From an uncultured Clostridia bacterium (GTDB lineage Bacteria; Bacillota; Clostridia; UBA1381): a stretch of 64,000 bases of DNA. Position numbers and translations under genes: made by a program. The first letter of the stretch is position 1, and each line of letters opens with the position of its first letter. Positions 35,352-43,579 of this stretch are shown here, piece by piece. Under the pieces are notes generated by a model. That model had not been told where the DNA came from. It made no database searches and was given only the letters and a program-made list of their open reading frames with translations. The stretch lies in the NCBI GenBank assembly GCA_934462715.1, contig CAKSIJ010000004.1, positions 120,130 to 184,129 of the forward strand, given 5' to 3'.

Positions 35352-37994
35352 ATGAAAAAGACAGTTTACATAGTAATAAATCAGCATTTCGATTTGTCAT
35401 GGAGAAGATGCTTCAGCAGAGACATTGAATACAAAGGACAAAATTTTGTTTCCTATTCAAAGCTTCAGGGCTATTACATAATTGATAATTTAAAATATTT
35501 AAGAAAATACCCCGATTATAAATTCCAGATAGAATCGCCTGCGGTTCTTGATAAATTTATCGGTACGCACCCGGAATATGCCGATGAGATCAGCAGACTG
35601 ATACGAGAGGAAAGGATAATTATTCCGTTTACCGGGATGAATATTGTCGATTCGAATCTGATCCGGGCAGAGAGTATAATAGAAAACTTTTTGTACGGAT
35701 ATAAGTATATGAAAGGTAAATTCGGGGTGGTATATGACGGGTGCGACCGAAACGACGCTTTCGGAAACTCTGCGCAGCTGCCGCAGATTATGAATGGCTT
35801 CGGTGTGAAATGGGCATACAATTTCGGGTATTCAAAAACCGATAAAAAATATTGGAGGGGATTGGATTCGAGCGTGATATGCACTCCGAAATTACAACCT
35901 TCGGGAACAACGGGCGGCTGGTATAAGTACAGACCGTGCCCAAATTGCAAAGGCTATGGCTGTGAAAAATGCGGCGGCAGGGGAATAGATGAAAACTATA
36001 TTGAAAGTTACAGAAATTTAATATCGGACGAGGCTGTTGAGGCAAGCAGTCAGTCGCCCTGTTATATATATGCTTCCGGCGAGGAAATACTTCCAAACGA
36101 TCACCTTATGAATTGGGTTAATAATAACAAGGATAAGTATAATATCGTTTTCTGCGGAATTGACAGCTTCAGACAATTCTTTGAAAAAGACATTGAAAAT
36201 ATTCAAAATGCGGATATAAAGGATTTTTACGAAAAACAGGAGCTGAATCCGAATAATACCGGCTGTTACGTCACGAGAATAAAGCTGAAGCAGAGAATAA
36301 GAGAGGCGGAAAATGAGCTTAAAAAGCTTGAATATCTGTGCGCACTGCAAAATGCTGCCGATAATACCGACTGCAGAAGCAAAACAGAATCAATATGGCA
36401 TAAGCTTTTGTTTGCCATGTTTCATGACAATATCACTGCCACACACGTTGACGCGGTGTATGATGAGGTAAATGATACGCTGGATTGCGTTTTTGAAGAA
36501 ATCGACCGGCTGAAGCAGCACTTTGAAAGCGATAACGGCGGCATGGTATATGTTATGAATCCCAATAATGCCGAAATGACAGCCGTTGCGGAATGCACAA
36601 TAAAAAGCTCTCATAAACCGGGATTGGCTGACGAGAACAAAAACGCGGCGGCAATACTTGAATGTGTAAAAACGGATAACGATTTTTACAGAATTAAATT
36701 TGTTGCCGAAAATGTACCGGGATTCGGGAAAAAGCATTATAGGGTGACAAAATCTGAGGATATTGATACCGAAATCGAAATTATATCAAACAGGGACTGC
36801 ATATCGGCAAACGGTGCGGTTCTGGATAACAATACCCAATATAAGAATACGGCGGATAACGATGTTGGCACATATACGATTGAAAATGAGTTTTACAGAA
36901 TCGAATCCGATATTAACGGTGTTAAATCGGTTTTTGACAAGAAATTGAAAAAAGAAATTTCTGCAAGAGGTATATATTCGCCGTTTGAATGGGTGCTTGA
37001 ACACGATGAAGGTTCTCCATGGGCAACCTTGAGCGAGGACAGACAACAATCCGGACTTGGAAATTATACCGTATTAAAGAGAATTGAAAAAAATGATAAT
37101 TTTCAAAAGCTGATATACGAGGTCGAACCGGACATTCTGGAGGCGTACAGCGTATTCGGAATGAAGATAAGCTATGAAATAATGCTGTGTAAAAACACGG
37201 ATAAGGTGCTGTTTTCGGGCGACGTTTTCTGGGATACCTATAATCACAGACTGCGCATAGCGTTTCCGTCGGGCATAAGCGGAAATCATTTGTATGAGAT
37301 ACCGGGAGGAATCATTAAAAGAGAACACTATAACAGTACAATTTTGCAGAAAAACGGCAGAGCGGATTGGGCAGGCGCAAACGGCGACTGGCCGGCAATC
37401 GGCTGGGCCGGTATAGAGGGTGAGGACTACAGCTTTGTTGTATTTAACAAAGGAACTCCGTCCTATATGATTCAAAAAGATGAAAGCGGAAACGAAACGA
37501 TTTTTGTATCTGTTCTGCGAAGTCCGTCCGTTCCGACTTATTTACACGATCCGAGCGTTTACGTGATGAACGAATGGGACGGTATGAGAGATTCGGGAAA
37601 GCATCATTTTGAATTTGCTGTGAAAGCATACGGTCATAAGCCGGATATAGAAACGGTAAACGACTCTTTGGCATTCGCTGATCCGTTTATCTGCACCGGT
37701 AAAGAAATAAACGTTTCCATGCCGAAGATACAAAGCGAAAGCACAGCGGTTACTTATGTAAAGCAGGATATATACGGCAAGGGGATAATTATAAGACTTA
37801 CAGAGTATAACGGGAAAGAGGACGAGGTATACTTTGACACCGAAGAAATTTTTGCTGAGGTATATGAGGTTGATTTAAAGGAGGAAACGATAACTCGGAT
37901 AACAAACGGCAAATTGGATATACAGCCTTACGGCATAAAAACATTATTGCTTGTAAGCGGTAAATCAGAGAATAAACAGATACAGCCGTGCTGA
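35352..37994 (+). CDS. GH38-like alpha-mannosidase family protein with a CxxCxGxG insert
   Basis: This 880-residue protein begins KKTVYIVINQHFDLSWRR, the GH38 zinc-site motif, with His12 and Asp14 as metal ligands. The nucleophile candidate is Asp135 (RNDAFGNSAQLPQIM), and the distal His is His358 (AMFHDNITATHVD). A central three-helix region and a large C-terminal beta-sandwich follow, giving normal family length. There is no signal peptide, so it is a cytoplasmic exo-glycosidase acting on imported mannoside-like substrates. Unusually, residues 196-211 carry CPNCKGYGCEKCGGRG, a DnaJ-like zinc-binding motif inside the catalytic domain. It ends the glycosidase cluster. The start follows GGAGG supplied by the repeat element. 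Confidence 0.85.
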   Translation: MKKTVYIVINQHFDLSWRRCFSRDIEYKGQNFVSYSKLQGYYIIDNLKYLRKYPDYKFQIESPAVLDKFIGTHPEYADEISRLIREERIIIPFTGMNIVDSNLIRAESIIENFLYGYKYMKGKFGVVYDGCDRNDAFGNSAQLPQIMNGFGVKWAYNFGYSKTDKKYWRGLDSSVICTPKLQPSGTTGGWYKYRPCPNCKGYGCEKCGGRGIDENYIESYRNLISDEAVEASSQSPCYIYASGEEILPNDHLMNWVNNNKDKYNIVFCGIDSFRQFFEKDIENIQNADIKDFYEKQELNPNNTGCYVTRIKLKQRIREAENELKKLEYLCALQNAADNTDCRSKTESIWHKLLFAMFHDNITATHVDAVYDEVNDTLDCVFEEIDRLKQHFESDNGGMVYVMNPNNAEMTAVAECTIKSSHKPGLADENKNAAAILECVKTDNDFYRIKFVAENVPGFGKKHYRVTKSEDIDTEIEIISNRDCISANGAVLDNNTQYKNTADNDVGTYTIENEFYRIESDINGVKSVFDKKLKKEISARGIYSPFEWVLEHDEGSPWATLSEDRQQSGLGNYTVLKRIEKNDNFQKLIYEVEPDILEAYSVFGMKISYEIMLCKNTDKVLFSGDVFWDTYNHRLRIAFPSGISGNHLYEIPGGIIKREHYNSTILQKNGRADWAGANGDWPAIGWAGIEGEDYSFVVFNKGTPSYMIQKDESGNETIFVSVLRSPSVPTYLHDPSVYVMNEWDGMRDSGKHHFEFAVKAYGHKPDIETVNDSLAFADPFICTGKEINVSMPKIQSESTAVTYVKQDIYGKGIIIRLTEYNGKEDEVYFDTEEIFAEVYEVDLKEETITRITNGKLDIQPYGIKTLLLVSGKSENKQIQPC

Positions 37995-38007
37995 TTTGAT
38001 TTTTTTG

Positions 38008-38036
38008 TTGACGTATAAAGCGCATTATGGTAAAAT
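38008..38036 (+). promoter_or_regulatory. Sigma-A promoter of radA
   Basis: TTGACG (38008-38013) and TAAAAT (38031-38036) are 17 bp apart. The predicted start site is near 38043, which is also an in-frame ATG. Confidence 0.72.
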
Positions 38037-38075
38037 GTATATATGAGTGAAAATGAAGGGAGCGGCAAACCGCCT

Positions 38076-39461
38076 ATGAAAACCAAAGCGATATACATAT
38101 GCAATGAATGCGGCTATCAGACAACAAAATGGATGGGAAAATGCCCGGGGTGCGGAGCGTGGAGCAGTCTGACCGAAACGGTAGTCGGCGATGAGAAGCC
38201 GAAAAGCGGAACGGCAGAGGGCAGAAAAACAATACGAAGCGCAAGAAAAATCAATGAAATTACATATGACTCGGAAGAAAGGTATCATACCGGAATCGGA
38301 GAGCTTGACAGAGTTCTGGGAGGAGGTATGGTGAAAGGCTCGCTTATTCTTGTCGGCGGTGACCCGGGAATAGGTAAATCCACACTGCTTTTGCAGATAT
38401 GCAGCAATCTCGGAAAACAGAAAAAGATACTCTATATTTCAGGAGAGGAATCGGAAAAACAGATTAAAATAAGGGCTGAAAGACTCGGGGTTACAGACGC
38501 GGATTTATATTTGCTGTCCGAAAATGATGTTGAGCAGATACTCGAATGTATAAATACTGTTTCACCCGATGTTGTAATAATCGATTCGATACAGACCATG
38601 CATATTGATTCGATAGCGTCGGCTTCGGGAAGCGTTCCGCAGGTGAGAGAAGCGACAAACGCATTCATGCGTGTGGCAAAGCTTGACAATATATCAATGT
38701 TTATAGTCGGTCATGTAACAAAGGACGGCGCATTGGCAGGACCGAGAGTTCTGGAGCATATGGTCGACTGCGTGCTGTACTTTGAGGGTGACAGACAGCT
38801 TTCTTTCAGAATATTAAGAGCGGTTAAAAACCGTTTCGGGTCTACTAATGAAATCGGAGTTTTCAGTATGACCGACAGAGGATTGGAGGAGGTTGAAAAC
38901 CCGTCGGCAATGCTTTTGGAGGGCAGAAGCCTTAATTCCTCGGGAAGTGCGGTTGTCTGCACTATGGAGGGTTCAAGAGGTGTGCTTGCGGAAATACAGG
39001 CGCTTGTAACGCCGGTAGGCTTCGGAAATCCCAGACGTATGGCAGACGGTATAGATTTTAACAGACTGATGCTTATGATTGCAGTGTTGGAAAAAAGATG
39101 CCGTTTGAGCTTGTCCAATCAGGACGTGTATATAAATGTTGCCGGCGGACTTAAAATAGACGATACAGCGGTTGATCTCGGAGTTTGCGCCGCGATTATA
39201 TCGGGGCTGTGCGATATGCCCATACCCTGCGATACGGTGTTTATCGGAGAGGTCGGACTCGGAGGTGAACTGAGAAGTGTTTCACAGCCGGAAAAAAGAT
39301 TGAGCGAAGCATATAAGCTGGGCTTTAAATGTGCGGTTGTTCCAAAGCTTTCGCTGAGAAATATAAAGATTCCCGATGGTATGCGGATAATAAAGGTATC
39401 GGCATTGTGGGAGGTGTCGAAGCTGATAAGGGAAAGCAAGCTTGCCGGGAATGAGGAGTAA
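38076..39461 (+). CDS. radA: DNA repair protein RadA
   Basis: This 461-residue protein processes branched recombination intermediates and stimulates branch migration. It has an N-terminal zinc finger (Cys9, Cys12, Cys23, Cys26 in CNECGYQTTKWMGKCPGCG), a RecA-like ATPase with Walker A GDPGIGKSTLL, the RadA-specific motif KNRFG, and a C-terminal Lon-protease-like domain (INVAGGLKIDDTAVDLGVCAAI). I prefer the start at 38076 because homologues begin right before the zinc finger. Its SD-like AAGGGAG (38056-38062) is 13 nt away, but a GCGG-CAAA-CCGC hairpin in between could shorten that distance. The in-frame ATG at 38043 would give an almost leaderless mRNA and 11 extra residues. Confidence 0.95.
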   Translation: MKTKAIYICNECGYQTTKWMGKCPGCGAWSSLTETVVGDEKPKSGTAEGRKTIRSARKINEITYDSEERYHTGIGELDRVLGGGMVKGSLILVGGDPGIGKSTLLLQICSNLGKQKKILYISGEESEKQIKIRAERLGVTDADLYLLSENDVEQILECINTVSPDVVIIDSIQTMHIDSIASASGSVPQVREATNAFMRVAKLDNISMFIVGHVTKDGALAGPRVLEHMVDCVLYFEGDRQLSFRILRAVKNRFGSTNEIGVFSMTDRGLEEVENPSAMLLEGRSLNSSGSAVVCTMEGSRGVLAEIQALVTPVGFGNPRRMADGIDFNRLMLMIAVLEKRCRLSLSNQDVYINVAGGLKIDDTAVDLGVCAAIISGLCDMPIPCDTVFIGEVGLGGELRSVSQPEKRLSEAYKLGFKCAVVPKLSLRNIKIPDGMRIIKVSALWEVSKLIRESKLAGNEE

Positions 39462-39500
39462 TACTGTTTATCGGTTAAAAAGCTTTTTATAATACGACCG

Positions 39501-39546
39501 GTGCCGTCAATTTGCGTTTTATCTGCAAGCTGACGGCACGTTGTTT
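39501..39546 (+). terminator. Terminator of radA
   Basis: A long hairpin (GTGCCGTCAATTTGC / GCAAGCTGACGGCAC, 39501-39539) is followed by GTTGTTTTTTA. It lies between convergent radA and the aminotransferase gene. Confidence 0.88.
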
Positions 39547-39547
39547 T

Positions 39548-40738
39548 TTATTCATATTTATTTTCAAGGAAATTCTTTAATCTTTGAATACCCTCAACGA
39601 TATTATCCATACTTGTAGCATAAGACCATCTTACGAAATCGGCTGCGCCGAAGCCCGTACCCGGTACAACGGCAACCTTAGCTTTTTCGAGGAAAAGCTC
39701 TGCAAAATCATCTGAATTGTTGATTATTTTTCCGTAATAGATTTTGCCGATAAGCTCGCCGATGTTCATCATAATATAAAATGCGCCGTGAGGCATTCTG
39801 CATGAAACACCATCTATTGAGTTAATTGCTTCAACCATGTAGTCACGTCTGTTTTTGAAGTGACGGCGCATACGTTCGATTTCTTCATCACCGCCGTTTA
39901 AAGCCGCAACCGTGGCTGCTTGTGCTATGGAGTTAGGGTTTGAAGAAGCGTGCGACTGAACGTTGGACATGATTTTTGCGATTTCGGGAGCGGCCGCCGC
40001 ATATCCTATTCTCCAGCCTGTCATGGCATAGGTTTTTGATACGCCGTTTATAACTATTGTAAGAGCCTTTATTTTATCGTTGAACGAAGCAATGCTGATA
40101 TGCTCTCCCTCATAAATAAGGTGTTCATAGATTTCGTCGGAAACAACATACAGATTGTTCTCAACGGCAAAATCGGCAATTTCTTTTAATTCCTCTTTAG
40201 TGTATACCATACCGGTAGGATTGGACGGACTGTTGAGAATGATTGCCTTTGTTTTGGGAGTCAGCGCACGTCTGAGATCCTCCGCTTTTGCCTTAAATTC
40301 GTTTTCTTCCTTAGTGTTGATTATAACGGGTATTCCGTCCGCAAGCTTGATAAGCTCCGGATAGCTTACCCAGAACGGTGCCGGGATAATTACCTCATCG
40401 CCGGGGTTAAGAATTGCGGTCAGTGCGTTCATAAGAGAATGTTTTGCTCCGTTTGATATAACTATATCTGTAGGTTCGTAATCAAGACCATTTTCTCTCT
40501 TGAACTTCTCTGCAACCGCCTTTCGCAGCTCCAGTGTTCCGGCAGCAGGTGTGTATTTCGTCTTTCCGCTGTTGATTGCGGCGATTGCTGCGTCCTTTAT
40601 ATATTGAGGAGTGTCAAAATCAGGCTCGCCGCAGCCGAAGCCAACAACGTCCTCTCCGTTTGCTTTCATCTGTTTGAATTTAGCGTCAATTGCCAGCGTG
40701 GGTGATGAGCTGATTGCTCTTGCTTTGTTAGATAACAT
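39548..40738 (-). CDS. Pyridoxal-phosphate aminotransferase, aspartate aminotransferase type
   Basis: This 396-residue fold-type I aminotransferase (class Ib AspC/PatA-like) begins LSNKARAISSSPTLAIDAK with the substrate motif GCGEPDFDTP. The PLP lysine lies in NGVSKTYAMTGWRIGYAA, and the carboxylate-binding Arg in DFVRWSYATS near the C-terminus. It transfers amino groups between aspartate or other amino acids and 2-oxoglutarate in the cytoplasm. The start at 40738 is preceded by GGAGG; 15 upstream codons in frame lack a ribosome-binding site. It is transcribed alone or with the upstream dipeptidase gene across a 127-bp gap. Confidence 0.93.
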   Translation of the reverse strand: MLSNKARAISSSPTLAIDAKFKQMKANGEDVVGFGCGEPDFDTPQYIKDAAIAAINSGKTKYTPAAGTLELRKAVAEKFKRENGLDYEPTDIVISNGAKHSLMNALTAILNPGDEVIIPAPFWVSYPELIKLADGIPVIINTKEENEFKAKAEDLRRALTPKTKAIILNSPSNPTGMVYTKEELKEIADFAVENNLYVVSDEIYEHLIYEGEHISIASFNDKIKALTIVINGVSKTYAMTGWRIGYAAAAPEIAKIMSNVQSHASSNPNSIAQAATVAALNGGDEEIERMRRHFKNRRDYMVEAINSIDGVSCRMPHGAFYIMMNIGELIGKIYYGKIINNSDDFAELFLEKAKVAVVPGTGFGAADFVRWSYATSMDNIVEGIQRLKNFLENKYE

Positions 40739-40865
40739 TGTCAATCCTCCGATTTTTGCATTAAAATAAATTACAGGGTGCATTTTTCAATGCTTTACTA
40801 TTATATTTTACTACTGTTTTTACAAAAATGCAAGAACTAATTTAATTTGTTTCATTTTTTCCAAA

Positions 40866-41798
40866 CTATAGACAAATCCTAATCAGCCTTGCCATGTTTT
40901 TATATGCAATTTTTTCTGATATTTTGTCATCAATTCCGCTTTCCTTGATTTTGTCAAAGATTTTTGCCATGTCGCTTACTCCGTTAATTCCGTCCGGAAG
41001 TGATTCAACGCCGTCAAAATCCGAACCGATTCCGATATTGTTTTCACAGCCCATGCTTAATAGATAATCAATATGCCTTAATATATCATCGGCAGTACAT
41101 TTACCGCTGTCCTTTAAAAATACGGGATAAAAATTCATACCCATAACGCCGTTAATGCTTATAAGCTCTTTGATTTGCTCATCTTTCAGATTTCTCGGGT
41201 GCGGACATACGGAATATGCATTCGAGTGGCTGGCGCAAACAGGCTTGTCGGTAGTGCTTAATATGTCATAAAACATTTTTTCGCTTGCGTGTGATACGTC
41301 AACAATCATTCCGATTTTGTTCATTTTGCGGACTATCTCTTTCCCAAAAGCACTCAGACCTCTGCCGTCGCCCAAAGCACCGCCCCCGAGAGCGTTATCG
41401 TTATTCCAGGTAAGAGTAATCATTCTTACTCCCATAGAATAGAGAATATCAATGTCATCGGCACTTTTAATACATTCTCCGCCCTCAACCGATATAAATG
41501 CACCGCATTTGTTATCCGCAAGCGTTCTTTCCATATCGCTGTATGACCGGCACAACCGTATGTCATTGTTATATTTGTCACATTGCTCCGATATATATTT
41601 GATTATTGATTCGCATCTTTCGTACGGGCTGTTATAATATTCCGGATCGATAAAAGCGGCGAAAAACTGAATATAGCTTTTGTATTCTTTCATTCTTTTA
41701 ATGTCAAGCATAAGGGGGTTGTCAAATAAGGCATATCCTTTGTCCATTGCTTCGCTTGCGGTGTCGCAGTGCGCGTCGCAGATTTTAAGATTCTTCAT
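40866..41798 (-). CDS. Membrane dipeptidase-family (M19) zinc dipeptidase
   Basis: This 310-residue protein belongs to the renal dipeptidase family M19, a binuclear zinc amidohydrolase-type barrel. The first metal motif DAHCDT gives His10 and Asp12. A bridging Glu lies in SVEGGECI, His residues in VDVSHASEKMFYDI and CASHSNAYSV, and the distal Asp in GIGSDFDGV. It hydrolyses dipeptides, often with a D-residue or dehydro residue at the C-side. The bacterial forms lack a signal peptide, as here, so it is cytoplasmic. Role: peptide catabolism. It lies upstream of the aminotransferase on the same strand, which would fit amino-acid use. Confidence 0.92.
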   Translation of the reverse strand: MKNLKICDAHCDTASEAMDKGYALFDNPLMLDIKRMKEYKSYIQFFAAFIDPEYYNSPYERCESIIKYISEQCDKYNNDIRLCRSYSDMERTLADNKCGAFISVEGGECIKSADDIDILYSMGVRMITLTWNNDNALGGGALGDGRGLSAFGKEIVRKMNKIGMIVDVSHASEKMFYDILSTTDKPVCASHSNAYSVCPHPRNLKDEQIKELISINGVMGMNFYPVFLKDSGKCTADDILRHIDYLLSMGCENNIGIGSDFDGVESLPDGINGVSDMAKIFDKIKESGIDDKISEKIAYKNMARLIRICL

Positions 41799-41922
41799 TG
41801 CTTGCAGCTTCCTTTCAAAAAAACAAATAACGCTTCATTATATTAATATGCCGAATTGCCCCATTCGATTCATTTTTGCATAAATCCGAATAAGAGGAAC
41901 GTTTGAGAGAGTGCCGAAAAAG

Positions 41923-41961
41923 AATAATAAAAACGGCAAACACTATTGTGCTTGCCGTTTT
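41923..41961 (-). terminator. Terminator of the tRNA-Leu/tRNA-Gln transcript
   Basis: On the minus strand AAAACGGCAA/TTGCCGTTTT forms a stem that begins in the tRNA-Gln CCA end. It is followed by TTTATTATTC. Confidence 0.85.
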
Positions 41962-42034
41962 GGCTGCGGAAGAAGGATTCGAACCCTCACAGAATGAGTC
42001 AGAGTCATTAGTGCTACCTTTACACTATTCCGCA
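41961..42034 (-). tRNA. tRNA-Gln (anticodon CTG)
   Basis: The minus strand gives a complete cloverleaf: acceptor TGCGGAA/TTCCGCA, D-arm with GTGTAAAGGTAGCAC, anticodon loop CTCTGAC (anticodon CTG, reading CAG), T-loop GGTTCGAATCC, discriminator G and an encoded CCA. It lies 7 bp downstream of tRNA-Leu in one transcript. Confidence 0.96.
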
Positions 42035-42041
42035 ATGTTAT

Positions 42042-42126
42042 TGGTGCGAGGGACGAGACTTGAACTCGCAAGGTATGAACCACACGCCCCTCAAACGTGC
42101 GCGTCTGCCGATTCCGCCACCCTCGC
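42042..42126 (-). tRNA. tRNA-Leu (anticodon GAG)
   Basis: An 85-nt class II tRNA on the minus strand. The acceptor is GCGAGGG/CCCTCGC, the anticodon stem CACGT/GCGTG has loop TTGAGGG (anticodon GAG, reading CUC/CUU), a long variable arm follows, and the T-loop AGTTCAAGTCT and encoded CCA complete it. Confidence 0.95.
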
Positions 42127-42141
42127 ATAACAACGAATAAT

Positions 42142-42170
42142 ATTATAGCATATCCGATTTGATTTGTCAA
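42142..42170 (-). promoter_or_regulatory. Consensus promoter of the tRNA pair
   Basis: On the minus strand TTGACA (42170-42165) and TATAAT (42147-42142) are separated by exactly 17 bp, a fully consensus sigma-A promoter as expected for stable RNA genes. Confidence 0.9.
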
Positions 42171-42230
42171 TAGATTTTTTGAAAAAATTTCAAATTTTTT
42201 ATTGTAACAAAAGCATAGTTCTTTTCCTTG

Positions 42231-42266
42231 GTTTTAGCGGTTGGAAAAGCTCCCAACCGCTAAAAC
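42231..42266 (-). terminator. Hairpin after the secreted protein gene at 42292
   Basis: A perfect 14-bp stem (GTTTTAGCGGTTGG/CCAACCGCTAAAAC) lies just downstream of the stop codon. The U-rich part is inside the stem rather than after it, so termination efficiency is uncertain. A hairpin with the same GTTTTA...TAAAAC ends lies at 43536. Confidence 0.65.
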
Positions 42267-42291
42267 GCAAATAAGCATTTATCATATGTTT

Positions 42292-42951
42292 TTAGCTGTT
42301 TAATGTAACCGTTCGGGTTTCTGAATCCCAAAGTACATCAAAACCAAATTCGTTTGCCACTGCCCTTACGGAGATGTACATAGTATCGTCTATAAATCTT
42401 GCGCACACTTCAAGAGGAACGTAAAATCCTGTTTGCTGATTCTTTCTCATTCCGATCAGATTCGGAAGAATTTCAAGAGTAACTCCGTTTCGGGAAATTG
42501 TTGTTACATATGTATTCTCATCAAAGCTTACCTCGCAGCCTGTGTCTTTAAATACATCGGCAGGCACTAACAATCTGTCGTTGAAAAGAACGCATTTGTT
42601 ATATAACGGATTGGTTGTGCCGTTGATTTTTATGGTGACATTTTTTTGCTCAATGCTGAAATTTTCAAAATTCATGGCATACGAGTCCATATAAATAGCC
42701 GGGCATTCAAATTTACTCTTGTCCTGTCTGTACTCAATTCCCGAGGTGTAAACAATTCCGGGGTATTCTGTAAAGGATTTATCAAAATCTCCCTCGTGAT
42801 AATCGTATTGAGAAGCAAAAGCGAGTTGTTTTTCTCTCAGAGTGTCGGGTGTGGTATCATATGCAAATGCAGCCGTTCCGCAGAATACGGGTACAATCAT
42901 AAATGCACATGACAACCGGGTTATAATGCTTTTTTTCTTGGAATAGTTCAT
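42292..42951 (-). CDS. Secreted copper-amine-oxidase N-terminal-domain (stalk-like) protein
   Basis: This 219-residue protein has a signal peptide (MNYSKKKSIITRLSCAFMIVPVFCGTAAFA). The C-terminal half is a copper amine oxidase N-terminal-like domain. This small repeat unit is recognised by NDRLLVPADVFKDTGCEVSFDENTYVTTISR and the closing YISVRAVANEFGFDVLWDSETRTVTL. Despite the name such domains carry no oxidase activity; in Clostridia they are common on exported proteins and probably bind wall or protein partners. The N-terminal 85 mature residues are not recognised. It is the third in a row of small secreted proteins downstream of the agr locus, each with its own gap and hairpin. Confidence 0.82.
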   Translation of the reverse strand: MNYSKKKSIITRLSCAFMIVPVFCGTAAFAYDTTPDTLREKQLAFASQYDYHEGDFDKSFTEYPGIVYTSGIEYRQDKSKFECPAIYMDSYAMNFENFSIEQKNVTIKINGTTNPLYNKCVLFNDRLLVPADVFKDTGCEVSFDENTYVTTISRNGVTLEILPNLIGMRKNQQTGFYVPLEVCARFIDDTMYISVRAVANEFGFDVLWDSETRTVTLNS

Positions 42952-42997
42952 TTTTTACATCTCCTTTGTGAATTTGGTGTTATCAAAAACTTCACAT

Positions 42998-43501
42998 TTA
43001 ATCAACATTTGCAGAAATACTGTTCGGATTTTGTGCTTCGCTGTAATCTATTTCATAACCAAATGCTTCTCCGATGAATCGGAGCGGAATAAAGGTGCGG
43101 TCATTTTTTAACAGAGGCGTTGTATCCATTTGTTTTTTTATATCATTTACCGATATTGTTGTATCGTTAAGATGCAGTATGACTGTATTCTGATCTTTGG
43201 TAAGCGTTATTTTTTGCTCTGAGCCGTCCCACAATACTTCAAAATTTAAAGCTTCCGCTATAGCTCTTACCGGAATTTGCACGCGATCGCTTTCATCAAT
43301 AAACGGTTCGCTGTCTTGATTGAAATTAACTCTGTCATAGCTTTGCTCTGCTTCGTTGTAATGCTCATTATCGACAATATGAACTCCGATTATATCGTTC
43401 GCTTTTGTGACTGCTATTGTTTTATTGCTTTCTGCAAAAACATTTACGGCAGAAAAAATACTGATTGCAAGCAAAATCAAGCTGAAATTTTTTTTCTTCA
43501 T
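42998..43501 (-). CDS. Small secreted copper-amine-oxidase N-terminal-domain protein
   Basis: This 167-residue protein has a signal peptide (MKKKNFSLILLAISIFSAVNVFA). A single copper amine oxidase N-terminal domain covers most of the mature part: VQIPVRAIAEALNFEVLWDGSEQKITL, then TFIPLRFIGEAFGYEIDYSE. Both half-motifs (PVRAIAE and PLRFIGE) are intact. It resembles the neighbour at 42292 in the domain only. No catalytic residues are visible. The ribosome-binding site is GAGAGGA. Its place two genes downstream of agrD makes it a candidate quorum-regulated export, though no shared promoter motif was found. Confidence 0.83.
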   Translation of the reverse strand: MKKKNFSLILLAISIFSAVNVFAESNKTIAVTKANDIIGVHIVDNEHYNEAEQSYDRVNFNQDSEPFIDESDRVQIPVRAIAEALNFEVLWDGSEQKITLTKDQNTVILHLNDTTISVNDIKKQMDTTPLLKNDRTFIPLRFIGEAFGYEIDYSEAQNPNSISANVD

Positions 43502-43535
43502 AAAACATTCCTCTCTTTCGACATGGTAATTTAAA

Positions 43536-43569
43536 GTTTTACGATCGGAAAAATTTCCGACCGTAAAAC
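43536..43569 (-). terminator. Hairpin between two secreted-protein genes
   Basis: GTTTTACGATCGGAAA / TTTCCGACCGTAAAAC forms a strong stem with one mismatch, just after the stop of the gene at 43580. No long U-tract follows. Confidence 0.65.
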
Positions 43570-43579
43570 CAAAAGAAAA

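Noticed and set aside
41961..42126. Small ORFs over the tRNA pair
   Set aside because: They are chance frames over two perfect tRNA cloverleafs.
42231..43569. CRISPR-like or tandem repeats around the small secreted genes
   Set aside because: Only two hairpins with similar ends exist, with no regular spacers; they fit terminators.
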